Source of the DNA: Opisthocomus hoazin
Taxonomy: Eukaryota; Chordata; Aves; Opisthocomiformes; Opisthocomidae
DNA: 64,000 nt
Assembly: GCF_030867145.1 (NCBI RefSeq)
Contig: NC_134439.1
Coordinates: forward strand, 6,919,379-6,983,378
Direction of reading: 5' to 3'
The translations under genes were made by a program, and so were the position numbers. The notes beneath the pieces were generated by a model. It saw nothing but the letters and a program-made list of their open reading frames with translations. It searched no databases and was not told the origin of the DNA. Of this stretch, positions 24,591-36,399 are shown in pieces (within the stretch, counting starts at the first letter, position 1; each line of letters starts with the position of its first letter).

Positions 24591-24631
24591 TTCATTTATT
24601 TGTTTATTTACTTGTTTATTTATTTATTTAG
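24591..24631 (+). repeat. TTTA-rich simple repeat
   Basis: Imperfect tandem TTTA/TTTG units adjoin the broken 3' side of the neighbouring minus-strand CR1. Confidence 0.8.
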
Positions 24632-24664
24632 AATGACACTGTGGTTAAAACACTTCAGTTGCAA

Positions 24665-25393
24665 CTACATTGAACATTTGATCCTACTTATTGCCCTGCT
24701 TCCTCCATGCAGGATCCTGAACTCAACCATTTCATGGTCACTGCAGCCGAGTCTACCTCCAGCCTTCACATTCTCAACCATTCCCTCCTTGTTTGTTAAT
24801 ACAAGGTCCAGCAGAGCGCCTTTCCTTGTTGGTTCCTCCACCACTTGCATCAGAAAGTTATCATCGATGCTCTGCAGGAACCTCCTGGATTGCGCCTGCC
24901 TAGCTGTATGGTCTTCCCAGCTGATGTCAGTGTGGTTGAAGTCCCCCATGAGAACCAGGGCCTGTGACTGTGAGGCTGCTTGCAGCTGCCTGTAGAAGGC
25001 CTCATCAACTTTCTCCTCCTGGTCAGGTGGCCTGTAGTATACACCCACAGTAATGTCACCTGTATGAGGCTGTCCCTTAATTCTAACCCATAAACTCTCA
25101 ACTCCTTCTTCATCCTCCCCCAGGCCAAGCTCAATGCATTCTACTTGCTCCTTCACATATAGAGCAACTCCACCACGTCTCCTTGTTGGCCTGTCTTTCC
25201 TAAAGAGTCCGTAGCCATCTATGACAGCATGCCAGTCATGCGAGCTGTCCCACCACGTTTCTGTGATGGTGACCAAGTCATAGCTGTCCTGCTGTACAAT
25301 GGCTTCCAGCTTTTCCTGTTTATTGCCCATGCTATGTGCGTTGGTATAGACACACTTGAGCTGGGCTGTGAATCTCACCCCTGGCCTTGGCAC
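24665..25393 (-). pseudogene. CR1 ORF2 fragment: endonuclease domain only
   Basis: An open frame of about 240 codons gives a whole apurinic-type endonuclease: ITETWW near 44-49, GDFNH near 150-154 and SDHEMVEF near 219-226, with no stop. It ends a few codons after ISRIK, where non-CR1 sequence begins. The first codon used here is GTG, as in the copy at 9827. Without the reverse transcriptase it cannot support retrotransposition, so it is treated as a fragment. Confidence 0.88.
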
Positions 25394-26060
25394 GCCAAGC
25401 CTGGGCTCATCCCTAGTGAGGTGGGCTATGACCCCTTCCCCCTTTGAACCTAGTTTAAACCCCTCTCAATGAGCCCCGCCAGCTCGTGGGTAAGAATCCT
25501 TTTTCCCCTTTGAGATAGCTGCAATCCACCTGTCGCCAGCAGGCCCGGTGCTGTGTACACCTCCCCATGATCAAAGAAGCCGAAATTTGACCGATGGCAC
25601 CAGTTCCTGAGCCACCTGTTAACCAGGTGAGTTTTCCTGCCCCTTTCAGTGCTGTTCCCTGCCACTGATGGGATGGAGGAAAACACCACCTGCGCCCCTG
25701 ATCCCTCAACCTGTCGCCCCAGTGCCCTGAAGACCCTTTTGATGGCCTTGGGACTTCTCTCTGCAATCTCATCCCCGCCAACCTGCATTACCAAGAGGGG
25801 GGAATAATCAGAAGGCCACAGCAGACCAGGGAGTTTCTTAGCAACATCCTTAACCCGGGCCCCAGGGAGGCAGCAGACTGCCCTGTGGGATGGGTCCGGT
25901 TGGCAGACCGGGCCCTCTGTTCCCCTCAGAAGGGAATCACCTATGACAATGACCCTCCTTTTTTTCTTATCCGAGGCAGTCGTAATACATGGGGCTGACA
26001 AAGATCAGTTCCGTGGATCAATACGTGGGGCTGATCCGGATCAGTTCCCGAGGAATGATA
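24671..26060 (-). mobile_element. CR1 LINE with ORF1 and endonuclease but no 3' end
   Basis: On the minus strand the element runs from within ORF1 (about 26060), through the ORF1-ORF2 spacer (25394-25449), into the ORF2 endonuclease, and stops after [10 protein letters not shown] at about 24671. No reverse transcriptase, 3' UTR or terminal repeat follows. The ORF1 part and the endonuclease part are each uninterrupted. A 3'-truncated CR1 is unusual and implies a later deletion, or insertion by a route other than ordinary target-primed copying. Confidence 0.92.
25450..26001 (-). CDS. CR1 ORF1 C-terminal region, SGNH esterase-like domain
   Basis: The frame encodes the hydrolase-like domain known from CR1 ORF1 proteins. 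The GDS nucleophile block is in VIVIGDSLLRGTEGP near residues 16-30. VGGDE, near 74-78, occupies the place of the second conserved block. FFDHGEVYTAPGLL is followed by LSQRGKRIL and the terminal LAGLIERGLN. The role of this esterase in CR1 is not settled; lipid or membrane interaction has been suggested. The frame begins at a TTG within a longer ORF1, so residue 1 is not a true start, and the N-terminal part of ORF1 is missing. The stop codon lies in the spacer that leads to ORF2. Confidence 0.85.
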   Translation of the reverse strand: MSAPCITTASDKKKRRVIVIGDSLLRGTEGPVCQPDPSHRAVCCLPGARVKDVAKKLPGLLWPSDYSPLLVMQVGGDEIAERSPKAIKRVFRALGRQVEGSGAQVVFSSIPSVAGNSTERGRKTHLVNRWLRNWCHRSNFGFFDHGEVYTAPGLLATGGLQLSQRGKRILTHELAGLIERGLN

Positions 26061-26689
26061 CTGGTTGCTGTTTGAACTTTGTACTGTTTATCACCACCCA
26101 CTGAATTCTGCAATCTAGTCAGTTTTTCAGCCAATTTATAATTCACCTCTCTGAGACCCATCTTGCCAATGACAGGCTATGGTGAAAGTTTTCCTAAAGC
26201 TAAAGTAAAAATAATCCACTGAGCTCAGCTCATTGAAGGAGCTAGTCATCCCATCATAGGAAGCTACCAGATTAGTCAGGTATGATTTGCCTTTTGGTAA
26301 ATCTGTGATGGCTACTCACAACTATCTTTTTGTCTTTCCTATGCTTCTGTATGATTTCCAGAAGAATTTGCGTATAATCTCAGTGTGGCAATGGAGCTGT
26401 ATTCTGTCCTGAAGTGTCTTTTCTGGCTGTAGCCAGAGGAAGTGTAGTGGAGATCCAGGGATGATGAAGTGTAACATACGCACGTTAGGTGAAACTTTAT
26501 GCACATGCTTTTTACAGGGAGCTGATTTGTGTTAGATGTCTGTTTTGCAGTCACAGAATCACAAAAAGTATGGTAGTTTGATAATGCAGGTTAGACCATT
26601 TGTGCCTACAGGGAGTAGCTATGTAGAGGTAAACACTTATTGCATGTAGCTGCATTGCATGATGGTGTGATCTAAGGATGTGGTCAAGC
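26061..26689. other. Unassigned sequence
   Basis: No gene is recognised. A short CACAGAATCACA near 26553 resembles a CR1 terminal unit but has no CR1 body attached. Confidence 0.4.
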
Positions 26690-27140
26690 TAAATGATTCC
26701 TGCATCCAGATAATTTATAAAAACATTAAAGAGCAGTGCCCCTAAAATTGAGCCCTGAGTAACCCTACTGGTGACTGGCCACCAAGCCTGACATGACCCC
26801 ATTTACTTTAACTCTTTGAGCCCGACCCATTAGCCAATTGGCACTCAAAGTATCGTGGACTTGTCTAGCTGTGTGATGGACATTTTGTCCAGAAGGATAC
26901 TGTGAGACACAGCACCACATGCTGTGCAGAAATCCAAACCCACCACATCTACATGCTTCCTTTGGTCAACTAGATGGATGACCTTGTCATAAAAGGACAT
27001 TAAGTTAGTTAAGCAGGACTTTCCCCTCATGACCCCTTGCTGGCTATGACCAACTTCTGCACTGTCACTCCATTGTTTTTCAATGACTCCCAGAATAACC
27101 TTCTCCATAATTTTACCAGGTACTGAAGTGAGACTCTATA
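26690..27140 (-). mobile_element. Old CR1 LINE, reverse transcriptase fragment
   Basis: The minus strand encodes a decayed CR1 reverse transcriptase: MEKVILGVIEKQW, then [15 protein letters not shown], then VDVVGLDF and SHSILLDKM. These match [32 protein letters not shown] and SHDILLGKL in the copy at 9765. The 26690-26850 part carries the following ORF2 portion in more degraded form. This subfamily differs clearly from the young copies, and both ends are truncated. Confidence 0.88.
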
Positions 27141-29842
27141 TGTTTATAAACAGTAGCCATCAGATCAATCCACCCGAGGTGAGAATACTATGAGGGCTGG
27201 AATGTACACAGAAGTCCATCAATGGAGCTCACACTGGAGCTGTGATTAGAATTTGAAAATGTCTGTTTCATGTCTTCTTTTAGTCTCTGGATAATATGTC
27301 AAATTTCTGATTGAAATCTTAAAAAGTGCAGACACTTCCTGCTGGGATTTGAAATTAAAAATGGACACATACTGTGATCTGGTCTCATACCTTCTGGAGT
27401 CACACGCATATTCACACAAAACTTTCATGAGTTTTCCAAAAAGTAGTATCTTCTCAGTACTATCATGATTGTTTACTAATGAAGCTTTTTACCTACTGTC
27501 TTTCCTTCTCACCAGATGGAATCAAAGAGTCTTCAGGAACTTTGAAGAGAAAAGTTAGGCACTAAGTTGTGTTTGAAATCAATAGACATTGGGTATTACA
27601 TTTCTGCAACTTCCTGGGAAGAACCACCCTCAGAAGTTTCCACTGTTAGGAAATATTATGTTAAATAAGTGACAAGATTTGTAACCCCCCTCGTGAGAAT
27701 AAAATATCACCTTAAAAGCAAAGACTTTTGCTCACTATACTAGGAAGAAAGTGATAAGAGTAAGCCTACACCTAGCCTCTCATTGGGATCTTGCTGTCTC
27801 AGATGATATTAGGCTTGTTGGAAATACAAATAATGCATTTTTTCTGAGCCAGTATCAGGTAAGACTTTGGTCACTAAAATTGAAGGACTTTTTTGGATGT
27901 TAGAATCCTGTCCCTTTGGAAAGGATTCATTTGTCTCAATTTCAGACAACTGAAATATAACTAAATATGAGCTACCCATGATGAGATTCAGTATGAAATT
28001 TCTATTATTTCATAAATCCCTGTTAATGAATGGCTCTTTTTATTCAGTATAGGAACACAGGGTGCCTGTCTTAGCCTTAGATAACAGAAATGCCTATGCC
28101 TATGCTAACTGCGAATGCTAGGGTAGTTTTCTAGCTGCATGAAAAATCTTGTTCCTTACCTCCTTTCTTCTTGTCTGTGTCTTTATTTTTAATTGAGTGC
28201 AGTTACGTAAGATGATCAAGACTACTTGGGGGATATATAATTGATATTGATCACAGATTTATTATATGTTATACATATATGTAATACATTTTCTATATAA
28301 TAAAATCTAATAGATATATTGTTTCTATAATATGTATTTATATATTCTTATTATTTATTGTCAGTTACATATAACTAATCTCCAGATTTATTCCACCGTA
28401 ATCCACTGTACAGCACATGAGTCTGGTAGCATTTCTCCTATATTTAGACACCTATGTCACTGAAAGTTTCCATCACACTCAATGGAGGGAAATAAATGCT
28501 TCTAGAATATGGTTCATGTTGTCATATGACTGATAATTAAAATAGATAAGATGAGTCATGTTTTAGAAGTGCCTGTTTCTCACTTTTATAAGGACAACCC
28601 ACGTTTACTGAGTCACATGTGGGTTATCTATGCTGCAAATTATTAAAAAGGAATCATTTCAGAGGTGGAGCAGGTTGTTGATTTGTTTTCTAACATTAAT
28701 CTCACCTCCCGTATAGCTGTTATCTCCGCATAAATTTTGAGAAAACCTAGACAAGTTTAGACTTACACACTTAGATGAACATAGGTAGGGTCATCCAGGG
28801 TGTTGAATGACAGGTTTTATATGTTTTCCACTAACTACTGTAACCTTAGATTCATCTATTGCTTCCCCTGCTGACATAATTTAACTGATTTTTATGACAC
28901 TGATGAACTATAACTCCAAGACTTCCCCCAGGATGTTACAGTAATAGAGACATTTTCCCTTTTTTTAGTTTAGTTTTTGGTCTCTTTGTTAATTCTTGTC
29001 CCTCTCGAATTTAAAGGACTCTTATTATTTTGCTTGCCCATTCAATCTTTGCTATCAGAACACAAAGGGTCTCATTTTAGAGAACAGGCAAGTTTTTGAA
29101 TCTCCAGATCCATATTTCTGGGTGCTGAGGCCTTCCTTGGTCTATTATTATAAAGGCAGCTGAAAACTCAGTGTCATTGGTTGATACAAGATTGTTTTTG
29201 TCAACACAGTCCAGCAAATAAGTTGCTGAATTCAGATTCGTCATCTCCCTGACTCCCTAATTGTTTTGTTAGTCACGCTGTTTTTCTCTGTATTATTTCA
29301 TTTGCAGCCTGAGAAACAGATATTACAACAAGACTATAACAGAGATCTTTTGTTTGAATAAAGAGGAGAAAAGCTTAAGTGAATTAATTGGTCACCACTA
29401 ATTCCTATGTGTGTAGGTGAAGATGAACAAAGAAAATAATGAAATAAAACATTATGGCTATCAGATGAAGAAAATACCATAGGAGTAGAGATTTCTTCAA
29501 GCTGGGTAGAAAGGAGAAGGAGAATATGGGTTCAGATGTAAAGGGTAGGGAAAGTGAACCAGTATCAACAGCAACAGGAATTGAATGATTTACCACTTGT
29601 ACTGCAGTTATCTAATTATTTAGGTTAAATTAGGTATGCAAAAGCTTGGCAGGGACATTAGCATCACATTTATCCTTGTCTTAGACTGTCATCTTATGAC
29701 ATGAAATTATTCTCACTCAGTTTTAGCCATTTAAAATCAGTTATTTGACTCTAAGCCACCAATAATCAGAGGATACAAATAGCCAAATACAAAGGATGGA
29801 TCATTTCTTAAGCAAGATGTTTTAGATGGTTTGGAAAAACAC
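27141..29842. other. Unassigned intergenic sequence
   Basis: About 2.7 kb, AT-rich, with a very AT-rich core at 28240-28375 made largely of ATATA/TAATA words. No gene or named repeat is supported. Confidence 0.4.
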
Positions 29843-30448
29843 TGTAGAAGAACGCTACGAACTGGTTTTGTCTCGACATTGCCGTTGTACCATCACCTCT
29901 TCTTGCCCTCTGAGGAAACCGCCACAACAACCTGCAGGAAAGTACCACACTGAGCTTGCGCATGGACTAGTGTGAGGAGGGCTGCCTAAGCGGGTAGCAC
30001 ACTTGGCAAGCACTGCAGGTACCAAAATGCGCTCTGCGCATGGGCAAATGCCCCTATAAAAGGACAGCACGTGCTCTCCTGAGGGCACTTTTTCCCTCTT
30101 GCTGCTTTTCTCCCGGAGCCGGTCCTCACTGGAACCTCAGTGCCTGCATACAGACTGAGCTGACGGGACATTGCTGGATATTGCTGGATCCGTGGTGGTG
30201 GTAACTGATCTCCCCTGCACTCCTCTCCTCACCTGTTTGGGTTGTCTGACTTTACTCCTTTCTTTCTTTCTCTCTCCCTTTCTTCTTTTCTCCTCTTGTC
30301 CTTCCCCTGCTGCCTCCCTGCCCAACCTCTGGTTCTCAGGTCACTGAAATAAAGTTTGCAAGGTTTCATGGCATCTGACTCCATTTGCGTCATAATCTCA
30401 TGCTTGGGATTTTATTGAAACCTCCCTCACGTTCGATCGAGACACACA
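29843..30448 (+). mobile_element. Solo LTR of an endogenous retrovirus (fossil)
   Basis: The element begins TGTAGAAG, has a TATAAAAGG box at 30055-30063 and an AATAAA signal at 30348-30353, and ends near GATCGAGACACA. The order and spacing fit U3-R-U5, and U3 is GC-richer than its surroundings. No internal retroviral region adjoins it. The family is not determined, and the right-hand end is uncertain by a few bases because no clean target duplication was found. Confidence 0.72.
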
Positions 30449-30636
30449 TCTTATGGGGGTAACCTGTTTCTGCATTAATTATGAAAAGAGGGACAGCTAG
30501 CTATTTGACATGACCCAAGACCTTTCAGATTGCTAAAGTTAATTGAGGAAAATTCCACAAAAGAAATTCCAGGCTTAATATATAGTAGAAGACTTGTGCG
30601 AAGGATCTTTCATGTGTCTTGATCTTTTTTCAGTGT

Positions 30637-32073
30637 GTTGTTTAAACATCAGTTCCTCCATGCTCAGGAGCGGTGCATCCCCCTGAGAAAGAAATCTAGA
30701 AAAGGAGGCAAGAGACCAGCATGGATGAACAAGGAGCTTCTAGTGGAGCTCAGGTGGAACAGAAAGGTCCATGGAATGTGGAAAGAGGGACAGGCCACTT
30801 GGGAAGAGTACAGGAATGTGGTCAGGGATGCAATGAGGAAGGCTAAGGTCCACCTGGAATTAAATATGGCAAGGGATGTCAAGGACAACAAGGGCTTCTT
30901 CAAGTACATCAGCAGCAAATGGAAGACGAGGGATAATGTGGGGCCACTGCTGAATGAGGTGGTTGTCCTAGTGACGGAGGATAAAGAGAAGGCAGAGTTA
31001 CTGAATGTCACCTTTGCTTCAGTTTTCAGTGCCAAGGCAGGACCTCAGGAATCCCAGGTCCTGGAGGCAAGAGAGGAAGCCTACAGAGAGGATAACCTTC
31101 CCTTGGTCGAGGAGGATTGTGTGAGGGATCAGTTAAGCAATCTGGACACCCACAAATCCATGGGCCCCAATGGAATGCACCCATGAGTGCTGAGGGAGCT
31201 GGCACATGTCATTGCTGAGCCACTCTCCATCATCTTTGAGATGTCCTGGAGGACAGGAGAGGTGCCCGAGGACTGGAGGAAAGCCAGTGTCACTCCAGTC
31301 TTCAAAAAGGGCAAGAAGGAGGACCCAGGGAACTACAGGCCGGTCAGCCTCACCTCCATCCCGGGAAAGGTGATGGAGCAGCTTATCCTGGAGGCCATCA
31401 TCAAGCAAGTGGAAGAAAAGAAGGTTATCAGGAGTGGTCAGCATGGATTCACCAAGGGGAAATCATGCTTGACCAATCTGATAGATTTCTACGATGGCAT
31501 AACTGGCTGGGTAGATGAGGGGAGACCGTGGATGTTGCCTACCTCGACTTCAGCAAGGCTTTTGACACTGTCTCCCATAACATCCTCCTAGGGAAGCTCA
31601 GGAAGTGTGGGCTGGATGAGTGGTCAGTGAGGTGGATTGAGAACTGGCTGAATGGCAGAACTCAGAGGGTTGTCATCAGCGGCGCTGAGTCTAGTTGGAG
31701 GCTGGTAACTCGCAGGGGTCAGTACTGGGCCCGATCTTGTTCAGCTTCTTCATCAATGACGTGGATGAAGAGTTAGAGTGTACCCTCAGCAAGTTTGCTG
31801 ATGACACCAAACTGGGAGGAGCAGTGGATACACCGGAAAGCTGTGCTGCCATTCAGTCAGAACTGGACACGCTGGACAGCTGGGCAGAGAGGAACCTGAT
31901 GAGGTTCAACAAGGGTAAGTGCAGGGTCCTGCACCTGTGGAGGAACAACACCATGCATAAGTACAGGCTTGGGGCGGACCTGCTGGAGAGCAGCTCTGCG
32001 CAGAGAGACCTGGGTGCCCTGGTGGATAACAAATAGACCATGAGCCTGCAGTGTGCCCTTGTTGCCAATAAGA
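30637..32073 (+). mobile_element. CR1 LINE, left part (split by a provirus)
   Basis: The CR1 is 5'-truncated within ORF2, starting at TTGTTTAAACATCAGTTCC, which aligns with 10645 in the intact copy. It runs through the reverse transcriptase to GTTGCCAATAAG, where the provirus interrupts it. The copy resumes at 38720. ORF2 is broken: a stop occurs at 31184-31186 after GMHP, there is a one-base loss near 31527, sequence is lost near 31715 before QGSVLGP, and a TAG lies at 32034-32036. It is older than the copies at 9765 and 60805. Confidence 0.95.
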
Positions 32074-32509
32074 TGTTCTGGTTTGGCTGCAGGCAGCAAC
32101 AAAAGCGCCATGCGGCCTCCCCTCCCCCCGCCGGGGTGCGGAACAGAATGGAAAGAAAAACAGGCAGAAACCAGTGGGTCGGGATAAGGGCAGTTTAACA
32201 GAACAGCAAACAAAGGGAACAGGAACAATGACGATACAGAAAAGGGGAATACACAAAACAAGCCAGCAGAACAGAGCCCGCAGAACACAGCCGGTCTCTC
32301 CCGGACTGCACCGCTGCTGTGCCCTCCAGAGCCACGAGTGAGTTCCCGCCCCCAGCTCCCCCCCACTGGAACCCAGCATGACGGCACATGGTATGGAATA
32401 CCCTGCTCTGTTTGGCCAGGAGGGGTAAGCGCCCTCCCCCCTCCCCCCCAGCTGTGCCCCTTCCTGGAGTCCGGTGAAAATTAACCCTGTCCTGGCCAAA
32501 CCCAGGACA
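32074..32509 (-). repeat. 3' LTR of the ERVL-like provirus
   Basis: 436 bases, beginning TGTCCTGG on the minus strand and ending AGAACA. It pairs with 38275-38719. The two LTRs differ at roughly one base in ten over about 300 bases compared by hand, which suggests an age of the order of ten to thirty million years at usual bird rates. Confidence 0.92.
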
Positions 32510-33039
32510 CTATCCACCCCTTATTCCATACCATCTACGTCATGCCCAGGTTCCCCATTGTCCAGCTGATCACCACCACTTCTCCTGTCTCCAGATATCA
32601 TTCCCTTAGTCTATGGATCATCAGTCTAAAGTGTCCGTTGAGTTCATTTAATCCATGACTTCGGGCTCCATCTGTCGTAATGGTCTTCGGTGGCAGGAGA
32701 GGTGATGTGTGGTGATGGGCGGTCACTTGCTGCATCTGGAGCTCATGGCTGATGTATCTGGTGCGGCCCGTGCCCACAGTCTGCAGGAGATGTTGATCTT
32801 GATGAAGATGCTAGGTGCCAGTTGTTGAAAACCAAGTCCAGTCCCATCATCGCTGTGCTCTGCTAGATTTCATCAAAAGTTCATCCTTCTTAAATCTGGA
32901 CGATTCTTACTATTATACTATTGGTATAACATATAACAATTATAACAGTGATAACAGACAGTGACAGGGTTATTTAACAATTAACTTTAGACAAATTATT
33001 TATGGACTATTCTCATCCAAAATCAAATCCCCATGAGGT

Positions 33040-33965
33040 ACACATCAGACTTCCCCATCCTTCCACATTACCCACCAGGTACACCCAGGTCCTTGAGCAA
33101 AAACAATCCTGAGGATGGGCTTGCCTTTGCCCGAGGCAGGTCTAACCCAAACTGTCTTTCCTAAGATGTTCCACATGTGCACTAAGGGGACTTTATCCCC
33201 TTCTACAGGGCGCTGAGGTTTTGATTGGGCAGGACCAGCCCGGTTGGTGGAGCCCCTGGTGTTAACCAACCAGGTGCCCTTTGCTAAATGAGTATCCTAA
33301 TTTTTGAAAGTCCCAGCCCCCATTGCTATCAAAGTGGTTTTTAGCAGCCCGTTGTACCATTCGATCTTTCCCGAGGCTGGTGCATGGTAGGGGATGTGAT
33401 ACACCCACTCAATACCTTGTTCTTTGGCCCAGGTGTCTATGAGGCTGTTACGAAAGTGAGTACTGTTGTCTGACTCAATTCTTGTGGGAGTGCCATGTCG
33501 CCACAGGACTTGTTTTTCAAGGCCCAGGATGGTATTCCGGGCGGTGGCATGGGGCACAGGGTAGGTTTCCAGCCATCCGGTGGTGGCCTCCACCATTGTG
33601 AGCACATAGCGCTGGCCTTGGCGGGTTTGTGGCAGTGTGATGTAGTCAATCTGCCAAGCTTCCCCATATTTAGATTTTAGCCATCGTCCTCCATACCACT
33701 GAGGCTTTACCCGCTTGGCTTGCTTGATTGCAGCGCATGTTTCACATTCATGGATAACCTGTGCTATGGCGTCCATGGTCAAGTCCACCCCTCGGTCACG
33801 AGCCCATCTGTATGTCACGTCTCTTCCTTGGTGGCCCGAGGTGTCATGGGCCCACCGAGCTATGAATAGTTCACCTTTATGTTGCCAGTCCAGATCCACC
33901 TGAGCCACTTCAATCTTAGCAGCCTGATCCACTTGGTGGTTGTTTTGATGTTCTTCAGTGGCCCG
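33040..33965 (-). pseudogene. Proviral integrase region (fossil)
   Basis: This region carries the zinc-binding N-terminus, with CETCAAIKQ, the catalytic core around WQIDYITLP and IESDNSTHF, and a C-terminal segment with VWVRPASGKG. It follows RNase H, as expected of a retroviral pol. It is part of a broken element. Confidence 0.88.
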
Positions 33966-34560
33966 ACTCTTAGGGATGTGGGCGTCCACGTGACGGACTT
34001 TTACAACCAACTGCTCTAGCCGGGCAGCAATGTCTTGCCACAATGGGGCAGCCCAGATAGGTTTGCGTCTGTGCTGCCAGTTGTTCTTCTTCCATTGCTG
34101 CAGCCACCCCCACAAGGCATTGGCCACCATCCAGGAGTCGGTTTAAAGATGGAGCACTGCCCAATTGTCTCGACTGGCAATGTCTAAAGCCAGCTGGATG
34201 GCTTTCACCTCTGCAAACTGGCTGGACTCACCTTCTCCCTTGGCAGTTTACGCGACTTGTCGTGTAGGGCTCCATACAGCAGCCTTCCACCTCCGCTGCT
34301 TCCCCACAATGCGACAGGACCCATCCGTGAACAGGGCATACTGTTTCTCATCTTCTGGCAGCTGGTTATACAGTGGGGCCTCTTCAGCACATGTCACCTC
34401 CTCCTCTGGCAATGCTCCAAAATCTTTGCCTTCTGGCCAGTCCATGATTACCTCCAGAATTCCTGGGTGACTGGGGTTTCCCATTCGGGCGCGCTGTGTG
34501 ATCAGCGTGACCCACTTACTCCACGTAGCATTGGTGGCATGATGTGTAGAGGGGACCCTC
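33966..34560 (-). pseudogene. Proviral RNase H region (fossil)
   Basis: FTDGSC marks the N-terminal part of the domain, and VDAHIPKS with NHQVDQAA the C-terminal part, just before integrase. It is part of a broken element. Confidence 0.82.
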
Positions 34561-35660
34561 TGAACATTCAGCCCAGGACTGGCAATCGTGGTGCTAGGAG
34601 GAGCTGTGCTTCAGTGCCGACCACTTCTGAAGCAGTTCGAACGCCTTCATATGCTGCCAGAATCTCTTTTTCAGTGGGAGTATAGCGGGCCTCGGATCCT
34701 TTGTAACCCCAGCTCCAGAACCCCAGGGGTCGACCTCGAGTCTCCCCTGGTGCTTTCTGCCAGAGACTCCAGGTTGGGCCATTCTCCCCGGCTGCGGTGT
34801 AGAGCACGTTTTTAACATCTTGCCCTGACCGGACTGGACCAAGGGCTACGGCATGAACTATCTCCCGTTTAATTTGTTCAAATGCCTGTCGTTGCTCAGG
34901 GCCCCATTCAAAATCATTCTTCTTCCGGGTCACGTGGTACAGAGGACTTACAATCTGGCTGTAATTGGGGATGTGCATCCTCCAAAAACCCACAACACCC
35001 AGGAAGGCCTGTGCTTCCTTTTTGCTGGTTGGTGGAGACATAGCTGCTATTTTGTTGATGACATCCATTGGGATTTGATGGCGCCCATCCTGCCATTTTA
35101 TTCCCAAAACCTGGATCTCTTGCGCAGGTCCCTTGACTTTACTTCGCTTAATGGCGAAACCGGCTTTCAGAAGGATCTGAACTATTTTCTCCCCTTTCTC
35201 AAAAACGTCCTCTGCGGTGTCACCCCATACAATGATGTCATCGATGTACTGCAGATGTTCTGGGGCTTCACCCTTTTCCAGTGCAGTCTAGATTAGTCCA
35301 TGGCAAATGGTGGAACTGTGTTTCCACCACTGGGGCAGTCGATTCCAGGTGTACTGGATGCCCCTCCAGGTGAAAGCAAACTGTGTCCTGCACTCTGCTG
35401 CCAAAGGGATGGAGAAGAATGCATTAGCGATGTCAATTGTCGCATACCACTTGGCTGCCTTTGACTCCAGCTGATATTGAAGTTCTAGCATGTCTGGCAC
35501 TGCAGCACTCAGTGGTGGTGTGACTACATTCAGGCCACGGTAGTCTATTGTCAGTCTCCACTCTCCAGTAGATTTTCTCACTGGCCATATGGGACTATTA
35601 AAGGGTAAGCAAGTTTTGCTGATCACTCCTTGACTCTCCAGCTGGCGGATCAGCTGATGA
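34561..35660 (-). pseudogene. Proviral reverse transcriptase region (fossil)
   Basis: Retroviral hallmarks include NSPIWPVRK, TIDYRGLN, IDIANAFFSIPL, a YIDD catalytic box near 35235 and the thumb/connection motif AQAFLGVVGFWR. The style (WYATIDIANAFF, QFAFTW) is that of ERVL and spuma-related elements. It is part of a broken element. Confidence 0.9.
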
Positions 35661-35797
35661 ATGGGGAGAAGGGAGTCTCAGTTGGTGCAATATTGTCGCT
35701 GGTGCACCGTTGTGGTCGCGATTGGCACCTGTAGTTCTTCAACCCTCAGCAACCCCACAACGGAAGGATCCTCCGAGAGACCAGGCAAAACGGACAG

Positions 35798-36165
35798 CTA
35801 TTTAATTTCTTCCGTCTCCACAGCAGCTGTGCCAAAAGCCCACTGATACCCCTTTGGGTCCTTGAAATACCCTCTCCTAAGATAGTCTATGCCAAGGATG
35901 CATGGAGCCTCGGGGCCAGTTACATTGGGGTGCTTCTGCCACTCCTGCCCAGTGAGGCTCACTTCAGCCTCCAGTATACTCAGCTCTTGGGACCCCCCTG
36001 TCACTCCAGAAATACAAATGGACTCTGACCCTTTGAAATCTGATGGCATTAAAGTACACTGTGCACCAGTGTCCACTAGAGCCTTATACTCTTGTGGATC
36101 TGACATGCCAGGCCACCGAATCCACACCGTCCAATAAACGTGGTTGTCCCTTTCCTCCACCTGGC
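35798..36165 (-). pseudogene. Proviral aspartic protease region (fossil)
   Basis: VDTGAQCTLMP is the active-site motif of a retroviral aspartic protease, and LGIDYL follows downstream. It lies between gag and the reverse transcriptase. It is part of a broken element. Confidence 0.85.
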
Positions 36166-36399
36166 TGGAGGCAGGGCCCCTCTAATCCTGGTCAGAGAAT
36201 TTTCTGCTCACCTGCTCTAAAAATGACTTGGAGGTCCCCTCCAGTGGACCGGAATCAAGATCAAACTGTCTACCTGGTCTGGAGAGCTGGCTGCTGGAAA
36301 CTGGAGCGGCATTGTTCCTAACAGAATCCCCTTTGGTGATTGTTTTACCTCGCAAATCACGCACTCGTGCCTCTAGATTGAGGTGGGTTTTCCATCCCA

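Noticed and set aside
24671-31590. Twin-priming origin for the 3'-deficient CR1 at 24671 and the plus-strand CR1 starting at 30637
   Set aside because: They are about 5 kb apart with unrelated DNA and an LTR between them, and their CR1 break points do not meet. They are separate insertions.
32510-33040. Possible envelope gene between integrase and the 3' LTR of the provirus
   Set aside because: Only about 0.5 kb is available and no envelope feature is visible. ERVL elements usually lack one.
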